Source of the DNA: Acrasis kona
Lineage: Eukaryota > Heterolobosea > Eutetramitea > Acrasida > Acrasidae
Reading direction: 5' to 3'
Assembly: GCA_026419775.2 (NCBI GenBank)
Contig: JAOPGA020001086.1
Coordinates: 1 to 27,133, forward strand
DNA: 27,133 nt
In this document: one piece after another, positions 7,835 through 17,233 of the stretch
Layout of the letters: every line of letters starts with the position of its first letter
Numbering within the stretch: the first letter of the stretch is position 1
Notes under the pieces: model-generated
Told to the model about the DNA's origin: nothing
The model's database searches: none
The model's input: only the letters and a program-made list of their open reading frames with translations
Program-made: the position numbers and the translations under genes

Positions 7835-9037
7835 TAAACAATTATCTATTGGCGCCTTCAACATTCAAGGAGGCTTGGTGGATAGTGCCACCAACTACAC
7901 AAATAAATCTTGCATCAATGACATTAAACTGTTTATGAAGAATAACCACATAGACATTCTGGCTATTTCAGAGTCACACACTAACCCAGGAGACTCTATT
8001 GGAATCAAAAAAGAATTTAAAAGTGACCAAATTTTTCTCGCCCCAGTCCTTGACCATAGGAAACATGGAGCTGGAATTATTATAAGTGGGAGATGTAACG
8101 CTTTGATAATACGAGTTGAAACCAGCGAACAACACGGCAGGGCTATTATGGTATCAACAGTTATATTTGGCAGACCGCTTACCATACGTTCCTACTTGCC
8201 CCGATAACGTTGATTTGGATCTCGAGTGTAACAAAATAGAGGATGACATAAAAACTTGGATAAATACTGCCTCCAAACTATCACATGATGTAATTGTACT
8301 AGGAGATTTCAATGTAAATATACATACCAAACATAAGAGAGCAAAGAGGTTCAGAAAAATCTCTGCTGCATACAGTCTGCAAGCGGCTTTCCAAAACGTA
8401 CCAACAGAGGAGAAGGGAGGGTGCCTTGACAATATGTTATACAGAATACAGGATATAAAAAATTTCCAGGCCAACACAATCGAGAATGTACCAAAGAAGT
8501 CATCACATTTAGCCATTCAAATAAAATACCAGATTGGCATATATTAAGGCGAACCAGTTCCAATCTACGAAGTTGATGGAAACCAAATACAAAACATTTG
8601 TACAAGAACAGAAGAATCTATGTGCAAACTGCCAAATTCAAACATCGTAGATGTATTGGTATGCTGGTCAAAGGAACTTAAAAAACTGAAACTCAAAGTC
8701 AACAGAGGTACTAAGAGAGCAGTCGCATTTGACAGTCCAATAGCACGCAACCTCCGATTTGAAATGCGTACAATAGATAGGTCGAGAAAAGGATTAAAAA
8801 TTGATCAAAATAAGGTTGAGACCCTTAGAATTAGAGACAAGATCAACAACATTGGAAGACGATACGGAATAATGACTAATTCCCCATACTTCCAGGTAAT
8901 TAAAAATGTTGGATGGGAAATCTACACTAAGATTCGAGAAACCCTAAATGAAGAAATAGGAAGGATGGTGTCAGCACACCGGAGGTCGTGGACAGGAAGA
9001 GACAACTCGGTTTTACCTTCCCTTGATCCTTTACCTT
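7824..9037 (+). pseudogene. LINE ORF2 N-terminal part: AP-like endonuclease and linker
   Basis: Starts at ATG (MSVNKQLSIGAFNIQGGL). Endonuclease/exonuclease/phosphatase motifs follow in order: FNIQG near the N-terminus, IDILAISESHT (catalytic Glu), GAGIIIS, VIVLGDFNVN (Asp/Asn pair), and KKSSHLAI where the usual SDH motif should be, with Ser replacing Asp. A frame change near 8190-8205 and an in-frame TAA at 8545-8547 break it. The 8620-9037 part (LKLKVNRGTKRAVAFDSPIA, LRIRDKINNIGRRYGIMTNS) is the linker before the reverse transcriptase. It stops there, and no reverse transcriptase domain follows. This copy is therefore truncated at 3', unlike the other LINEs here. Whether it is the same family as LINE-A is not shown. 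Confidence 0.8.
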
Positions 9038-9119
9038 GACAAAAATGGAAGGTGTCAAGGAACAAAATGTACCGGTATTTTTAGACGTCACCAATATCAA
9101 TAAAAGTATTTTTATTAAT

Positions 9120-10658
9120 CTTCAGTGTCATCATCACTTGACGAATCGCTGTCACTGTTGCCATCATCTCTCAAAGCCTCTTCAAGTTTATACTCAAAAC
9201 TCTTGGTCTCTGGGATGGTATTGAAGGTATGTTTTTTGAATGTACCACCCAGAATACCTTAAATTTGTTGAAAAAATTATTATTCCTAGCTTTGTTCCAG
9301 TTCTCCTCCATACACACTATATGGCGCCACCAGCACAAGGCTTGGAAATTTTACTGCAGACTCCATTCAATGCTGATATGTTTTTTTCCCGTTCCATTTG
9401 GACCGCTTGATGTGTTTACAAGGCAAATTGTGAACACAAGCAATCACCTTCTTGGTGATTTGTATATATAATTTTTTTGTGTAAGGTAACTCATCAATAA
9501 CCATTGATGGGGGTTGTAAAACTACCAATAAACTATTAAGCTTATCCCTGTTTTCAAAAAAAAAATGCTGATATGTTTTTCCTGCCTATATGCTCTATAA
9601 CACCTTGTTTGTCATTAAAGTCACCAATCAAATATATCTTCCCAAAATAAATTCTCTTGATTTCTCCATTAGCAACTGCTTCTTGACAGCATAATTTGAT
9701 TAATCGTTTGTATAGTGGGCACACAAGTGAGATTCTGTAACCGCTGGTTATCTCTGTGTTCAAGTGTGGCAGAATTCTGAACCTGCCCCTTAATAGGTCA
9801 CAATGTCCTAGGTCATACTGTACTTTAATGTTGGAGAATGATAAATAGCAACCTCAACAGTCTTCTGCTTTGAAAACGAACAATAATCCTCCAACATCTG
9901 CAGCATTGTTACTATCAATGTGTAACTTACATACTGAATTTCAAATGTTAATAAACATGTTTGGAAGGGCAAAAGGATAGATCTTACGAACATTTTCTGG
10001 CATTAATAACATTGCCTTTTGGATGGTTGCTAATGTAGCACGATTGTTCTCTTGTAAATATTTTACAATAACATCGCATAGTTGATGCAGTGACTTGAAT
10101 GCTTCACCAGCAAATTGTGATTTCGCAATCCTGTTATAGTGCGCAGATACTCACCACCTTCCGGTATAAAGTTGTTTGGCAACCCCAACATGTATACAGA
10201 TGTTGCCTCGTGTTGAATCAAAGTCTTTATCCGTAAAGAGGTTGCTGTCACCCACTTTTTGCCAGATATTTAAAAAGTCATCTTCAACTTCTTTGTCTAC
10301 AAATTTTGGTAGGAGGTTAATGACTGGCACTTGCTCCACCGCTTGTGGTAACTACCGAATGCCTTTTGTTTGATACTGTAATAAGTTCATTAGTATCAGG
10401 TACTTGAAAAGTTTGTGACCTTAACAAATCGACAGGAATGTCAAAGTACAACTTTTTGCGTTCCAGCTCTTTACCACCTGCTGCATTGTTGGTTTCATGT
10501 AGTACTGCTTTTTTCTCTGGTAGTACTGTTTGTGATAATCTGGGTTCTTTTCCTTCCAGAGCTTGTTGGATGCCTTTTTCCTCTTTGTTTTCTCTAGTTG
10601 GCTTTTTTTGGTTACCATTTTTACTTATCAAATGTTGATGTGGCCGCCTTGGATGCAT
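9120..10658 (-). pseudogene. Broken unrecognised gene on the minus strand, interrupted by LINE-A
   Basis: Protein-like stretches appear in order from right to left in more than one frame. The basic N-terminal part includes KEKNPDYHKQYYQRKKQYY. Next come KLYFDIPVDLLRSQTFQVPD, VEQVPVINLLPKFVDKEVED, FAGEAFKSLHQLCDVIVKYL, VRKIYPFALPNMF, then LNTEITSGYRISLVCPLYKR and IKRIYFGKIYLIGDFNDKQG. After the LINE come NGVCSKISKPCAGG and an acidic C-terminal tail (DDGNSDSDSSSDDDTED) with an AATAAA-like signal after it. I do not recognise the family. It has several breaks. The LINE-A fragment at 9386-9563 landed in it. It could be a host gene or the cargo of an element. Confidence 0.4.
9369..9580 (+). mobile_element. 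LINE-A 3' end, 178-bp 5'-truncated copy with 17-bp TSD
   Basis: The body at 9386-9563 matches 4935-5107, with a few point differences. It carries the last ORF2 codons, the two 3' hairpins and an A-tail. It is flanked by AATGCTGATATGTTTTT at 9369-9385 and 9564-9580. It interrupts a minus-strand gene remnant that reads on both sides (KNISAL | NGVCSKISKPC). Confidence 0.93.
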
Positions 10659-11015
10659 TGGACTTTCCCTCTTAAAAAGCAGATCCGGTTGAGGATGTGG
10701 TTCAAACTGCAGTACATACGGCTTATGCGGTTGTTAATGCATCTGATTTTAAGAAGCATGAGTTCGGCCGCATTCCTGGTGTGATCAACAACTATAGAGC
10801 TGAGCTCTTTGGTTTTCTCCGTGCTTTGCAACTCTCTCGTGATGACCAACATGTGACTATACTAACAGACTGCTTATCTGGCATTCAAGCTGTACAGTCA
10901 TATGAAAAGCTGGTAAATGTGGAACAACAGTTAAGAATATGTGACAACCAACTACTTCATGCAATTGTCCAGGAAAAGAAGAGAGTTAAATCATGTACCC
11001 TCAACTATGTTGAAG

Positions 11016-11119
11016 GCGTAAACCTTATTTCTCTGTAGTTGACCTTAAATCTCTGCAGTCAAAAAACACCTTGGTAAAATGGAATCTCGGATGTCGTAGA
11101 ATTGTGGATAATGAACATT
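11016..11119 (+). repeat. MULE left TIR
   Basis: 104 bp, inverted match to 14888-14991 with one mismatch (G at 11099 opposite an A-type base in the other arm). The transposase stop codon at 11059-11061 lies inside it, so the last residues of the protein are encoded by the TIR. Confidence 0.95.
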
Positions 11120-14100
11120 CTAGACTTTGAGATACTGTGATATGTTTGTGTTGTTGTAAGCCGGTTTCTTTTAGATTGATTCCTCACCACCTCCAACTCG
11201 CTATCTCGATTGATTTCATCACTGGACACACTGGACTTGTGTTCAGGGCTGCTGTTAATCTCATCATCGGAATCTGGAGTATGTAATCGCTTTTTACCTC
11301 TGGCTTTCAATGGTGTGGAGATCGGCTTCATTTGAGGTCTGCTTTTCGGTTTGCTTTGTGATTGGAGTTCTAGCTCACCATCATTGCCACTACCATCAGC
11401 TGGTACATCAACGGTTCGATCAAAGTCAGCTTGTGCCCGCTGCTTTGATGTGGTGTAAATTCTTTTATCGCGCTTCCTTCCTAGCTTTCTCTTCTTTGTT
11501 GCTGTTATACAAGAGGAACCGTCATTACTTGGAGATGCAACCGGAGGATTAATATCAATTATCTGTTCTCGATATTCCTCAGAATTTAATGTGTTCTCTT
11601 GCTGCAGCTCATAATTAATGTCAGCTCCTCCAAAATCATGATCGCTTTGGTCCTCTTTGCTATTCTCCTTGTCGACATTATGTATTGCTACAGTGTCTAC
11701 TGGAGTGCAATCGTTGTCGGCTGTTGATGCACGTGCAAGTGTGAAGTTGATAGTTGGATATGCTAAGGATTCATTGTTTGTTATGGCGGGACAAAATTCT
11801 TTTGTAATAAATCTTATTATCCAATATGGATNCTTCAACCAGAATGGTGAAAGTGCAATCTTTTTTTGGTTTACTACAAAAAGCGAACAGGCAAACTTTA
11901 ACGTACAGAAGCGATTGTTNCGTCTACAACGCAAACACGTACAAGACATTTTATTGAGATTTACAAAATGTATCTTATCAGGCTGCGATACGCTAGGTAC
12001 TTCAAACACTCCTATTTGAACCTCTTTAACATTTTTCATATAGATGTTTTGTGCTGTTTTGAGGTATGATTTTAGCTTTGCGGATGTGGAAGCTGCTGCT
12101 ATCCGCGACTCATATACATTCTCCCTGTCCCTTATTCGACTTAAAAGTAATTCTTTAATGAACTCCAACGCATCATCAAGCCTATGACAGCGGTTTTTTN
12201 GAGAGCGCTTCCATGTCCTGAACAGACTTTCCACATAATTATTAGTCCAATGAAGACCTACACAGTGTTAATAAAATACATTCTTAAATCATACCATATC
12301 GTGTTCGTCTGTTGATTGAGGTCCAGCGAAAGTAAAAATTCATCTTGTCTCCATTTTGTGGATGATGCCACTCCTTATCAAAGTATTTCATAAATCGCTC
12401 GTGTTTGGATGACAACTCTTCATACAGCTTCATGTATTCCTCTTCAGTCTCGCACATGAGCATGTCATAAATGATACCTCGAATGGAGGTTAAATCATCC
12501 TCTATGAAGTTCATTTCTGCCTTCTTCCTGTTCAAGTAGCCATTTATGCTCTTAAGTAGATGGAACACACATGTCAGATAATTCATCCCTGCAGTAACAC
12601 ATCCAAGCTTCTCGGCCTCACCATCATCAATAATGATTGTAATTGTCTCCTTCAACCACACAACCGAATCCTCAATGTAGCTCTTACTCTTCAAATAATC
12701 CGCTATCGCAGTCCAAATATCCACCATTACACGTCCATCCATCTTGGTGGTTATAACTGTGAAAGGAACATGCGCTCTTCTTTCTTTGTCTGTAGCGATG
12801 ACCGCCTGGACACCCACGCTTCCTACTCCTTCATCCTGAATCAGGCGATATATTGTATCATAGCCGCATACATCTGATAAACATTCCTGACCCAAAATCT
12901 CTAGTGCGCCTTTATCAACAATAATAAATGTTGAGACATTTCACTGATGTCTCTGTCTCCAACTTTGTTTACAACATCAAATCGCTGGTCTGATTTAAAG
13001 AATTGGAGCAATGTCTTGACATTTTCAGCAGAGTCTTCATAATAACCTTGCTTCTTCCTCTTATTATTATTGATCACGCTTGATACGATCTTCCGAGAAA
13101 GATTAGGTGCTGGATGACTAGGATCTTGTAAGAGATCATTTATAATCTCAGATGGACCTTTTGAGGACTCATGCTTTTCGATAATGGTGTTCTCTAGCTT
13201 TGTACATCTTTTAAGGTAACCACGCCACGGTTGGAAGTGAACACCATGATTACCCTTTTGGAATATTGAAACTTTGAATACCGATACATCGCTTTGCTGC
13301 TTTACGTGCACCTCTACCCTCAAACAGTGATCGCAGGTTTTCCCTTCACCGTTCAAACTTTTTGATAGGCATGAAGGTGTACCGCACCTATATTGATTTG
13401 ACCAGAACATTCCACTAAACTTCTTGGGAAACTTGTATTTTGATGCTGTCTGTAAATCAAGTGGTGGGTTGTGCTTCCAATTTGGATTCATTGACTTGAC
13501 TTTGGTTGGACATCGTATAGAGTCATAAGCGTTGAATTTACCAATTAGGTCATGGTTGCTCTGGCGTAAAATATCGTAACTGTCGAGTGGCCCTGATGCA
13601 GACAGTTCAAAATCTTGCTTGAAGTTTCTTCTTCTGTAATCTATTCTCTCTATTGGTTTCCCATCAATTGTTGTTGTGAACTTGGTTATACACACCATTT
13701 TAAGCTGCTGCCTCCGATTTTTCACATTTGTAGTTTCAATTGTAGTATAGAATGAAGGATCCGAAGGATCTGATGGATCAGGTAATACCACAGGTTCTGG
13801 CTGAGCTACCGCATTCTGGAGTGGCGGTTGTACAGCTGATGGTGCATCTTCTTGAAGTGCCTTTGTAACACTTGTATAAAAAGCTTTAAATAGCTTTATA
13901 TGACCGATCTTCTTTATTTTTAAAATATCACGGAGCTCCTCTTCTTTAAATAAGTCGAAAGTACCCGCTTCTATAGCTTCGTCGATGATTGTGCTTCGTA
14001 GATCAGTTATTTCCTCACAATCAGAATTATTTTTGTACAGTAAGTGTATAATCTCATCAGCTGTACGCTTGGAACTCCATGTCTTGATGTATGTTGCGTT

Positions 14101-14133
14101 CATTTGTTTGTTGTTAAATGAGCGCGAAACCAT
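11059..14133 (-). CDS. MULE transposase with two short introns
   Basis: Starts at ATG 14133 (MVSRSFNNKQMNATYIKTW). Exons 14133-12945, 12909-12295 and 12257-11059 join in frame to 1000 residues. Intron 2 (12294-12258, 37 nt, GTATGA...GTGTAG) gives TRYGLHWTNNYVESLFRTWK, the usual TNN-VES block of MULE transposases. Intron 1 (12944-12910, 35 nt) has a weaker GTGAAA donor, and a simple frameshift is the alternative. Regions in order: SAP-like N-terminus; Cys/His cluster CGTPSC...CDHC...HGVHF (WRKY/FLYWCH-type finger, about residues 250-300); MULE catalytic core with YDTIYRL and IIIDDGEAEKLGC, then CVFHLLKSI; SWIM-like CTC...C; and a basic/acidic tail with nuclear-localisation-like KKRKLGRKRDKR. 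Three bases in the gene are N. It looks intact. Confidence 0.88.
12258..12294 (-). other. 37-nt intron in the MULE transposase gene
   Basis: Donor GTATGA and acceptor GTGTAG, with TATTAAC about 13 nt before the acceptor as a branch-site candidate. Removing it restores the frame across the GLHWTNNYVES block. Same length as introns in the 15470-17230 gene. Confidence 0.8.
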
Positions 14134-14313
14134 AGAACTGTTTATTGGCGGGAATTTTGTTTATTAGAGAGCGGTATTGAATAGAGACCACTAAAAGAGT
14201 AACACAAGTGTCTGGTCGCAAGAAATATGAATTTAATTTCATTAAGGACGCACTATACTTGTAAATTTTTGGTTATGGATAACAACTATTTTTATTTTAT
14301 TTTACAATCAAAT

Positions 14314-14741
14314 CTATTTACATTGCATCTTTCGTCCGACAAAAGTATGAAATTCTTTCGTTGCTAGCCTCCCGCACTGTTTGCATTGTCGCGCTTTTCG
14401 CTTTGGTTTGAATACAGCATCCTCTGCTCCATTTTCACAATTTGTTGGCTGCTTCACTGGAGTTGTAATTACATTCTTCTTTGTCTTTCTCTTCTTCTTT
14501 GGTCTCTCACCCTCCAGGTCTTTGTATATGTGAGTATGACTGGCAGATGAATGGACTTGTTATCACGTCTCCTCTTTTTATACTCAGGTTTTGACTGACG
14601 AACCCGAAGATCCTTTTTGATGCTTCAAAATGTTGTGAGTGATGGTAGATCCACAGCCTGGGCAAGTCCACATGTGATTATGTTTGAAGATAATGTGATT
14701 TTGTTTTTCCTTTCTATTTTTGTTTTTATTGGAAGGTTCCT
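14314..14741 (-). CDS. Possible second MULE gene: small zinc-finger protein
   Basis: Lies between the right TIR and the transposase start, on the same strand. One part (about 14690-14590) reads HMWTCPGCGSTITHNILKHQ, a CX2C...HX4H finger, then stops. A second part (about 14530-14314) reads ERPKKKRKTKKNVITTPVKQ, then KRKARQCKQCGRLATKEFHT, ending at 14314-14316 with AATAAA just after. The second part has a nuclear-localisation-like basic run and a CX2C motif. The two may be exons of one gene or fragments. I could not fix a splice junction. Its role is unknown. A DNA-binding accessory protein is a guess. Confidence 0.4.
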
Positions 14742-14887
14742 ATTTATTGGAAGGCCAAAAAAGGAAGGTACAGAGCGTCCTTAAATTTACATTGATTAAA
14801 AGTTTTAAATGTCAAAGATTTGAGAAGCGAAGCGTCACATTAAAACCGCCATAGTCGAAAACGGTGGTAGGTGAATTTTCAGGTGTC

Positions 14888-14991
14888 AATGTTCATTATC
14901 CACAATTTTACGACATCCGAGATTCCATTTTACCAAGGTGTTTTTTGACTGCAGAGATTTAAGGTCAACTACAGAGAAATAAGGTTTACGC
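14888..14991 (-). repeat. MULE right TIR
   Basis: Inverted partner of 11016-11119, ending GGTTTACGC directly before the 9-bp TSD copy at 14992-15000. Confidence 0.95.
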
Positions 14992-15240
14992 ATGTTGAAG
15001 CTCATTCCAACATTCCTGGTAATGAAGAAGCTGACAAACTCGCAAAGCTTGGTTTGAAGAATCACCTCATCAGTGATATCTGTCCACCCACTCACCTTGC
15101 TTTTGATCTTGTTTGTAACGGTGATGTTCCACACAAATCTGTTCGTCTATTTGTCAAATATTATTTGTCTTCTAAACATGCTTACTCAGTTGACTACAAA
15201 TATGACCTTCTTCTAATCGGAGAGATTTATGGTATTTTTC

Positions 15241-15396
15241 AACCGGTTTTTCAAAAAAATTGCAAAACTGGTGTTAACAACCGGTTAGTTTTTTGTCTAA
15301 AAAGTGAAAAAAACCACTAGTGAAATNGGTTGCATACACCGGTTTTAACAACTTGTGATAAAAACGAGGCATATGAACTGGTGCATTCAACCGGTT
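15241..15396. repeat. Array of AACCGGTT-type palindromes
   Basis: AACCGGTT occurs at 15241-15248. Three longer imperfect palindromes follow at 15266-15286 (AACTGGTG...CAACCGGTT), about 15325-15345 (NGGTTGCATACACCGGTTT) and 15376-15396 (AACTGGTG...CAACCGGTT), spaced about 50-60 bp. They begin 30 bp right of the abrupt LINE border at 15211 and lie beyond the 3' end of the minus-strand gene. The layout resembles subterminal binding repeats of a DNA transposon, but the other end was not found. Confidence 0.7.
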
Positions 15397-15469
15397 CAAG
15401 GTATAGGCTATGGATTCTAAAGCAAGGTAGTATACAAATAAAATTACATTAAATTGATATCAAAATATT

Positions 15470-17230
15470 TTATTGTTCAGAGTCACTGCTGGATTCATCA
15501 TCCTTCTTCTTGTGCTCTGCAAGTATCTTGGCCAATGTCACTTTATCAATGCCAGCATTTGTGAGTAAATCTTCAATTTTACTGGATTTTGCCTTCGACT
15601 TCCTGACCTTAGTTGTCTTCAGGGTTTCTATAAAGTGTTAATGTTAAAACATGTTTATACTTACCTGTCAACAAGTGTTGAAGCTCCTTGTCAAATGGCT
15701 TATCAACTTGGTTCTTGCACTGAACTAAGTGGGACAGCTCATCTCTTAATTGAGCAGTGACGTGGTTTCTCAAGACATTGCACCCAAGTTTTCCTGTTGT
15801 GGTCTTGCCATCTTTCTCCATACCGTCCAGCTTGGTTTGCACTGTTGCTGCCACAATGCTTTTGACGTTCTTGTTAAGCGCAGTGGTGATGTTGTGAAGA
15901 GTTCGGTCTGAGCACTAAAGTAAGAAGTAAGCGACCAGAACGATCTTTTATTATTATTTCGCATTGTGTTAAAAGTGAATTCCGAGTATTTATAAATATG
16001 TTGTTGAAGATTCAACGAGTATTCAGAGTTCAAAGATCAATTAAATATTTTACCCTTCTACTAACAAGACTGTATTAGACAAAACGCAGCGTTTCAGCGC
16101 GTTGCAATTTATTGCAATCATATACAACTTTCCCGTTACATGGGTGGTTTTAGTAAATTTTACTTTTGAAAACATCAGTTTATATGAGCGGAAATGCTCG
16201 TGGACGCTAATGTGTTAATACAGTCTTGAGAATTATTTTATTAAAAACCAATTGGGTGTGGCGGGCGGGAACCTTGTCCAAAAGCGATTGTGAAGTTGGA
16301 ATTTGAGAATGTGACATAGTGATGTGTAAACGATTAATTTCGAACAATCTTTCACAAACGCGTACTCAACTCATTTTAACTGGTCAATCTCCCTCCAAAT
16401 CTGTTACAATGGGTTAATAAATAAAATAAAATACATTCTTTATCGTAGAGGGTAAATAATATTAGTCCTATGGAAATATAATAGTAAGTTGTTGCTTACA
16501 ACAGATGTTGTATATGCCTCCCCATTCATTAAGAAGGTGTAATACACCAATGGCAATCTTTGGTATAGCTTCAGTGACTACGTTGCCCATAATTTTCGAC
16601 AACTCCTCTTTGGTAACTACAAGGGCTACAATGTTAGTTTGTTTATAAATTCAGAAGTTTACCNTTAGGTCCTGAGTTCTCCACCATATCAACTTGCTCC
16701 TCAGTCCGTGCCCTCTTCTTGGATTGCTCTATACCAAANTCTAAATCTACTTCGGCTGGCGTCTTCCTCTTTTTAGTCTTCTCTACTTCACGTTGTCTGT
16801 TCCTTGGTAATTAAGTACGCATGAAAAGTTAGACCTTACCAATTTTAGGCTCATATTGTGGACCTGTTAAAAGATCACCATCTTCAATTGAATCATGATC
16901 CCAATCACTTGTTTTAAGGATTACTTCCTCCCCTATACAGGTGAACCAAGTACTCCTCTTACCTTGCTCGTAGATGCAATAGTTGCATTCCTTTGAGAGA
17001 GCTTTGCAAACTTCTCCACCTGCGTCCTCCAATGCCCCCTTGACTGTTACGGATACATCTTTGTCTGCTACATCTACAAAAAATATTAGTCCAGAGAATA
17101 TTATNGAGCGTTTAGGCTTAGCTCTAGATGCAGGCTTTATAGTGCTGGTCTTCGGTTCATCTTCTTCAGGAGCTTTTCTATTTTTCTTTGATGTCTTTCC
17201 TTTGGTGGGGTCTACAGTTTTACGTGGCAT
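15470..17230 (-). CDS. Multi-intron gene with a BRCT-like domain, function unknown
   Basis: Starts at ATG 17230 (MPRKTVDPTKGKTSKK, lysine-rich). Residues about 40-95 (IIFSGLIFFVDVADKDVSVT, VKGALEDAGGEVCKALSKEC, NYCIYEQGK) fit a BRCT domain, with the Gly-Gly turn. A basic linker follows (KTKKRKTPAEVDL), then a helical part (SKIMGNVVTEAIPKIAIGVL) and another (LNKNVKSIVAATVQTKLDGM). The end is acidic (KKKDDESSSDSEQ), with the stop at 15470-15472 overlapping AATAAA. In-frame introns: 16662-16626 and 15664-15628, each 37 nt. 16839-16803 is also a 37-nt GT-AG candidate, but it leaves the frame off by one; an acceptor near 16782 would fit. R1 copy 3 lies in a larger intron (about 16499-15908). Two bases are N. 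Either a host gene or cargo of an unclassified element. Confidence 0.55.
15628..15664 (-). other. 37-nt intron
   Basis: Donor GTAAGT, acceptor TTATAG, with ACATTAACAC near the end as branch-site candidate. Joins LQHLLT to ETLKTTKVRKSKAKSSKIED in frame. Confidence 0.85.
16050..16483 (-). repeat. Repeat family R1, copy 3 (internally deleted), inside an intron
   Basis: Left border TTACCCTTCTACTAAC as in copy 2, right border TATGGAAATATAATA as in copies 1 and 2. The right half (16271-16483) carries the leader and first codons of the acidic R1 protein; most of the ORF is missing. The left half holds CAAGACTGTATTA (16062-16074) and its inverse TAATACAGTCTTG (about 16216-16228). It sits between exons of the BRCT-like gene. 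Confidence 0.7.
16626..16662 (-). other. 37-nt intron
   Basis: Donor GTAAAC, acceptor TTGTAG, and a classical CTAAC branch site 12 nt before the acceptor. Joins MVENSGP to ALVVTKEELSKIMGNVVTEA in frame. Confidence 0.85.
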
Positions 17231-17233
17231 GAT

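Larger units (their letters stand above)
11007..15000 (-). mobile_element. Mutator-like element (MULE), 3976 bp, 104-bp TIRs, 9-bp TSD
   Basis: The element spans 11016-14991. TIRs (11016-11119 and 14888-14991) begin GCGTAAACCTTATTTC and differ at one base in 104. The 9-bp duplication ATGTTGAAG flanks it at 11007-11015 and 14992-15000. The empty site, with a single ATGTTGAAG, can be seen in the LINE-A copy near 4207-4215. A 9-bp TSD, long TIRs and a MULE-domain transposase agree on the Mutator superfamily. It carries the transposase gene and probably a second small zinc-finger gene, both on the minus strand. Near-identical TIRs and an exact TSD point to a recent insertion. Confidence 0.95.
10676..15211 (+). 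mobile_element. LINE-A RNase H region, split by a MULE and cut at the right
   Basis: The first part (10676-11015) encodes RNase H: VEDVVQTAVHTAYAVVNA, then INNYRAELFGFLRALQLS with the catalytic Glu, and VTILTDCLSGIQAVQ with a catalytic Asp. The MULE at 11016-14991 follows. The second part (15001-15211) continues HSNIPGNEEADKLAKLG and on to YSVDYKYDLL. Where they overlap, the sequence is nearly identical to the 4168-5107 copy. At 15211 similarity ends abruptly in mid ORF and unrelated sequence begins, so another insertion or deletion removed the 3' end. The 5' start of this copy is not precisely defined. Confidence 0.85.

Noticed and set aside
7895-8750. Minus-strand ORFs across the LINE endonuclease
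   Set aside because: The opposite strand has ordered endonuclease motifs; these are shadows.
9036-9471. Plus-strand ORFs next to the LINE endonuclease end
   Set aside because: They overlap the C-terminal end of the minus-strand broken gene and the LINE-A 3' UTR and have no protein character.
9895-9935. 37-nt GT-AG candidate in the broken gene on the minus strand (GTATGT...CTGCAG)
   Set aside because: The sequence between reads as protein continuous with the downstream exon (KLHIDSNNAADVGG), so an intron is not favoured.
11310-12877. Plus-strand ORFs inside the MULE (11310-11552, 11657-12019, 12560-12877)
   Set aside because: They overlap the minus-strand transposase exons, which have recognisable motifs; the plus-strand products do not look like protein.
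17080-17105. Possible intron acceptor (CTAAT...TTTTTTGTAG) inside the BRCT-like exon on the minus strand
   Set aside because: It looks like a branch site and acceptor, but no GT donor lies at a short distance upstream and the unspliced frame fits the domain.
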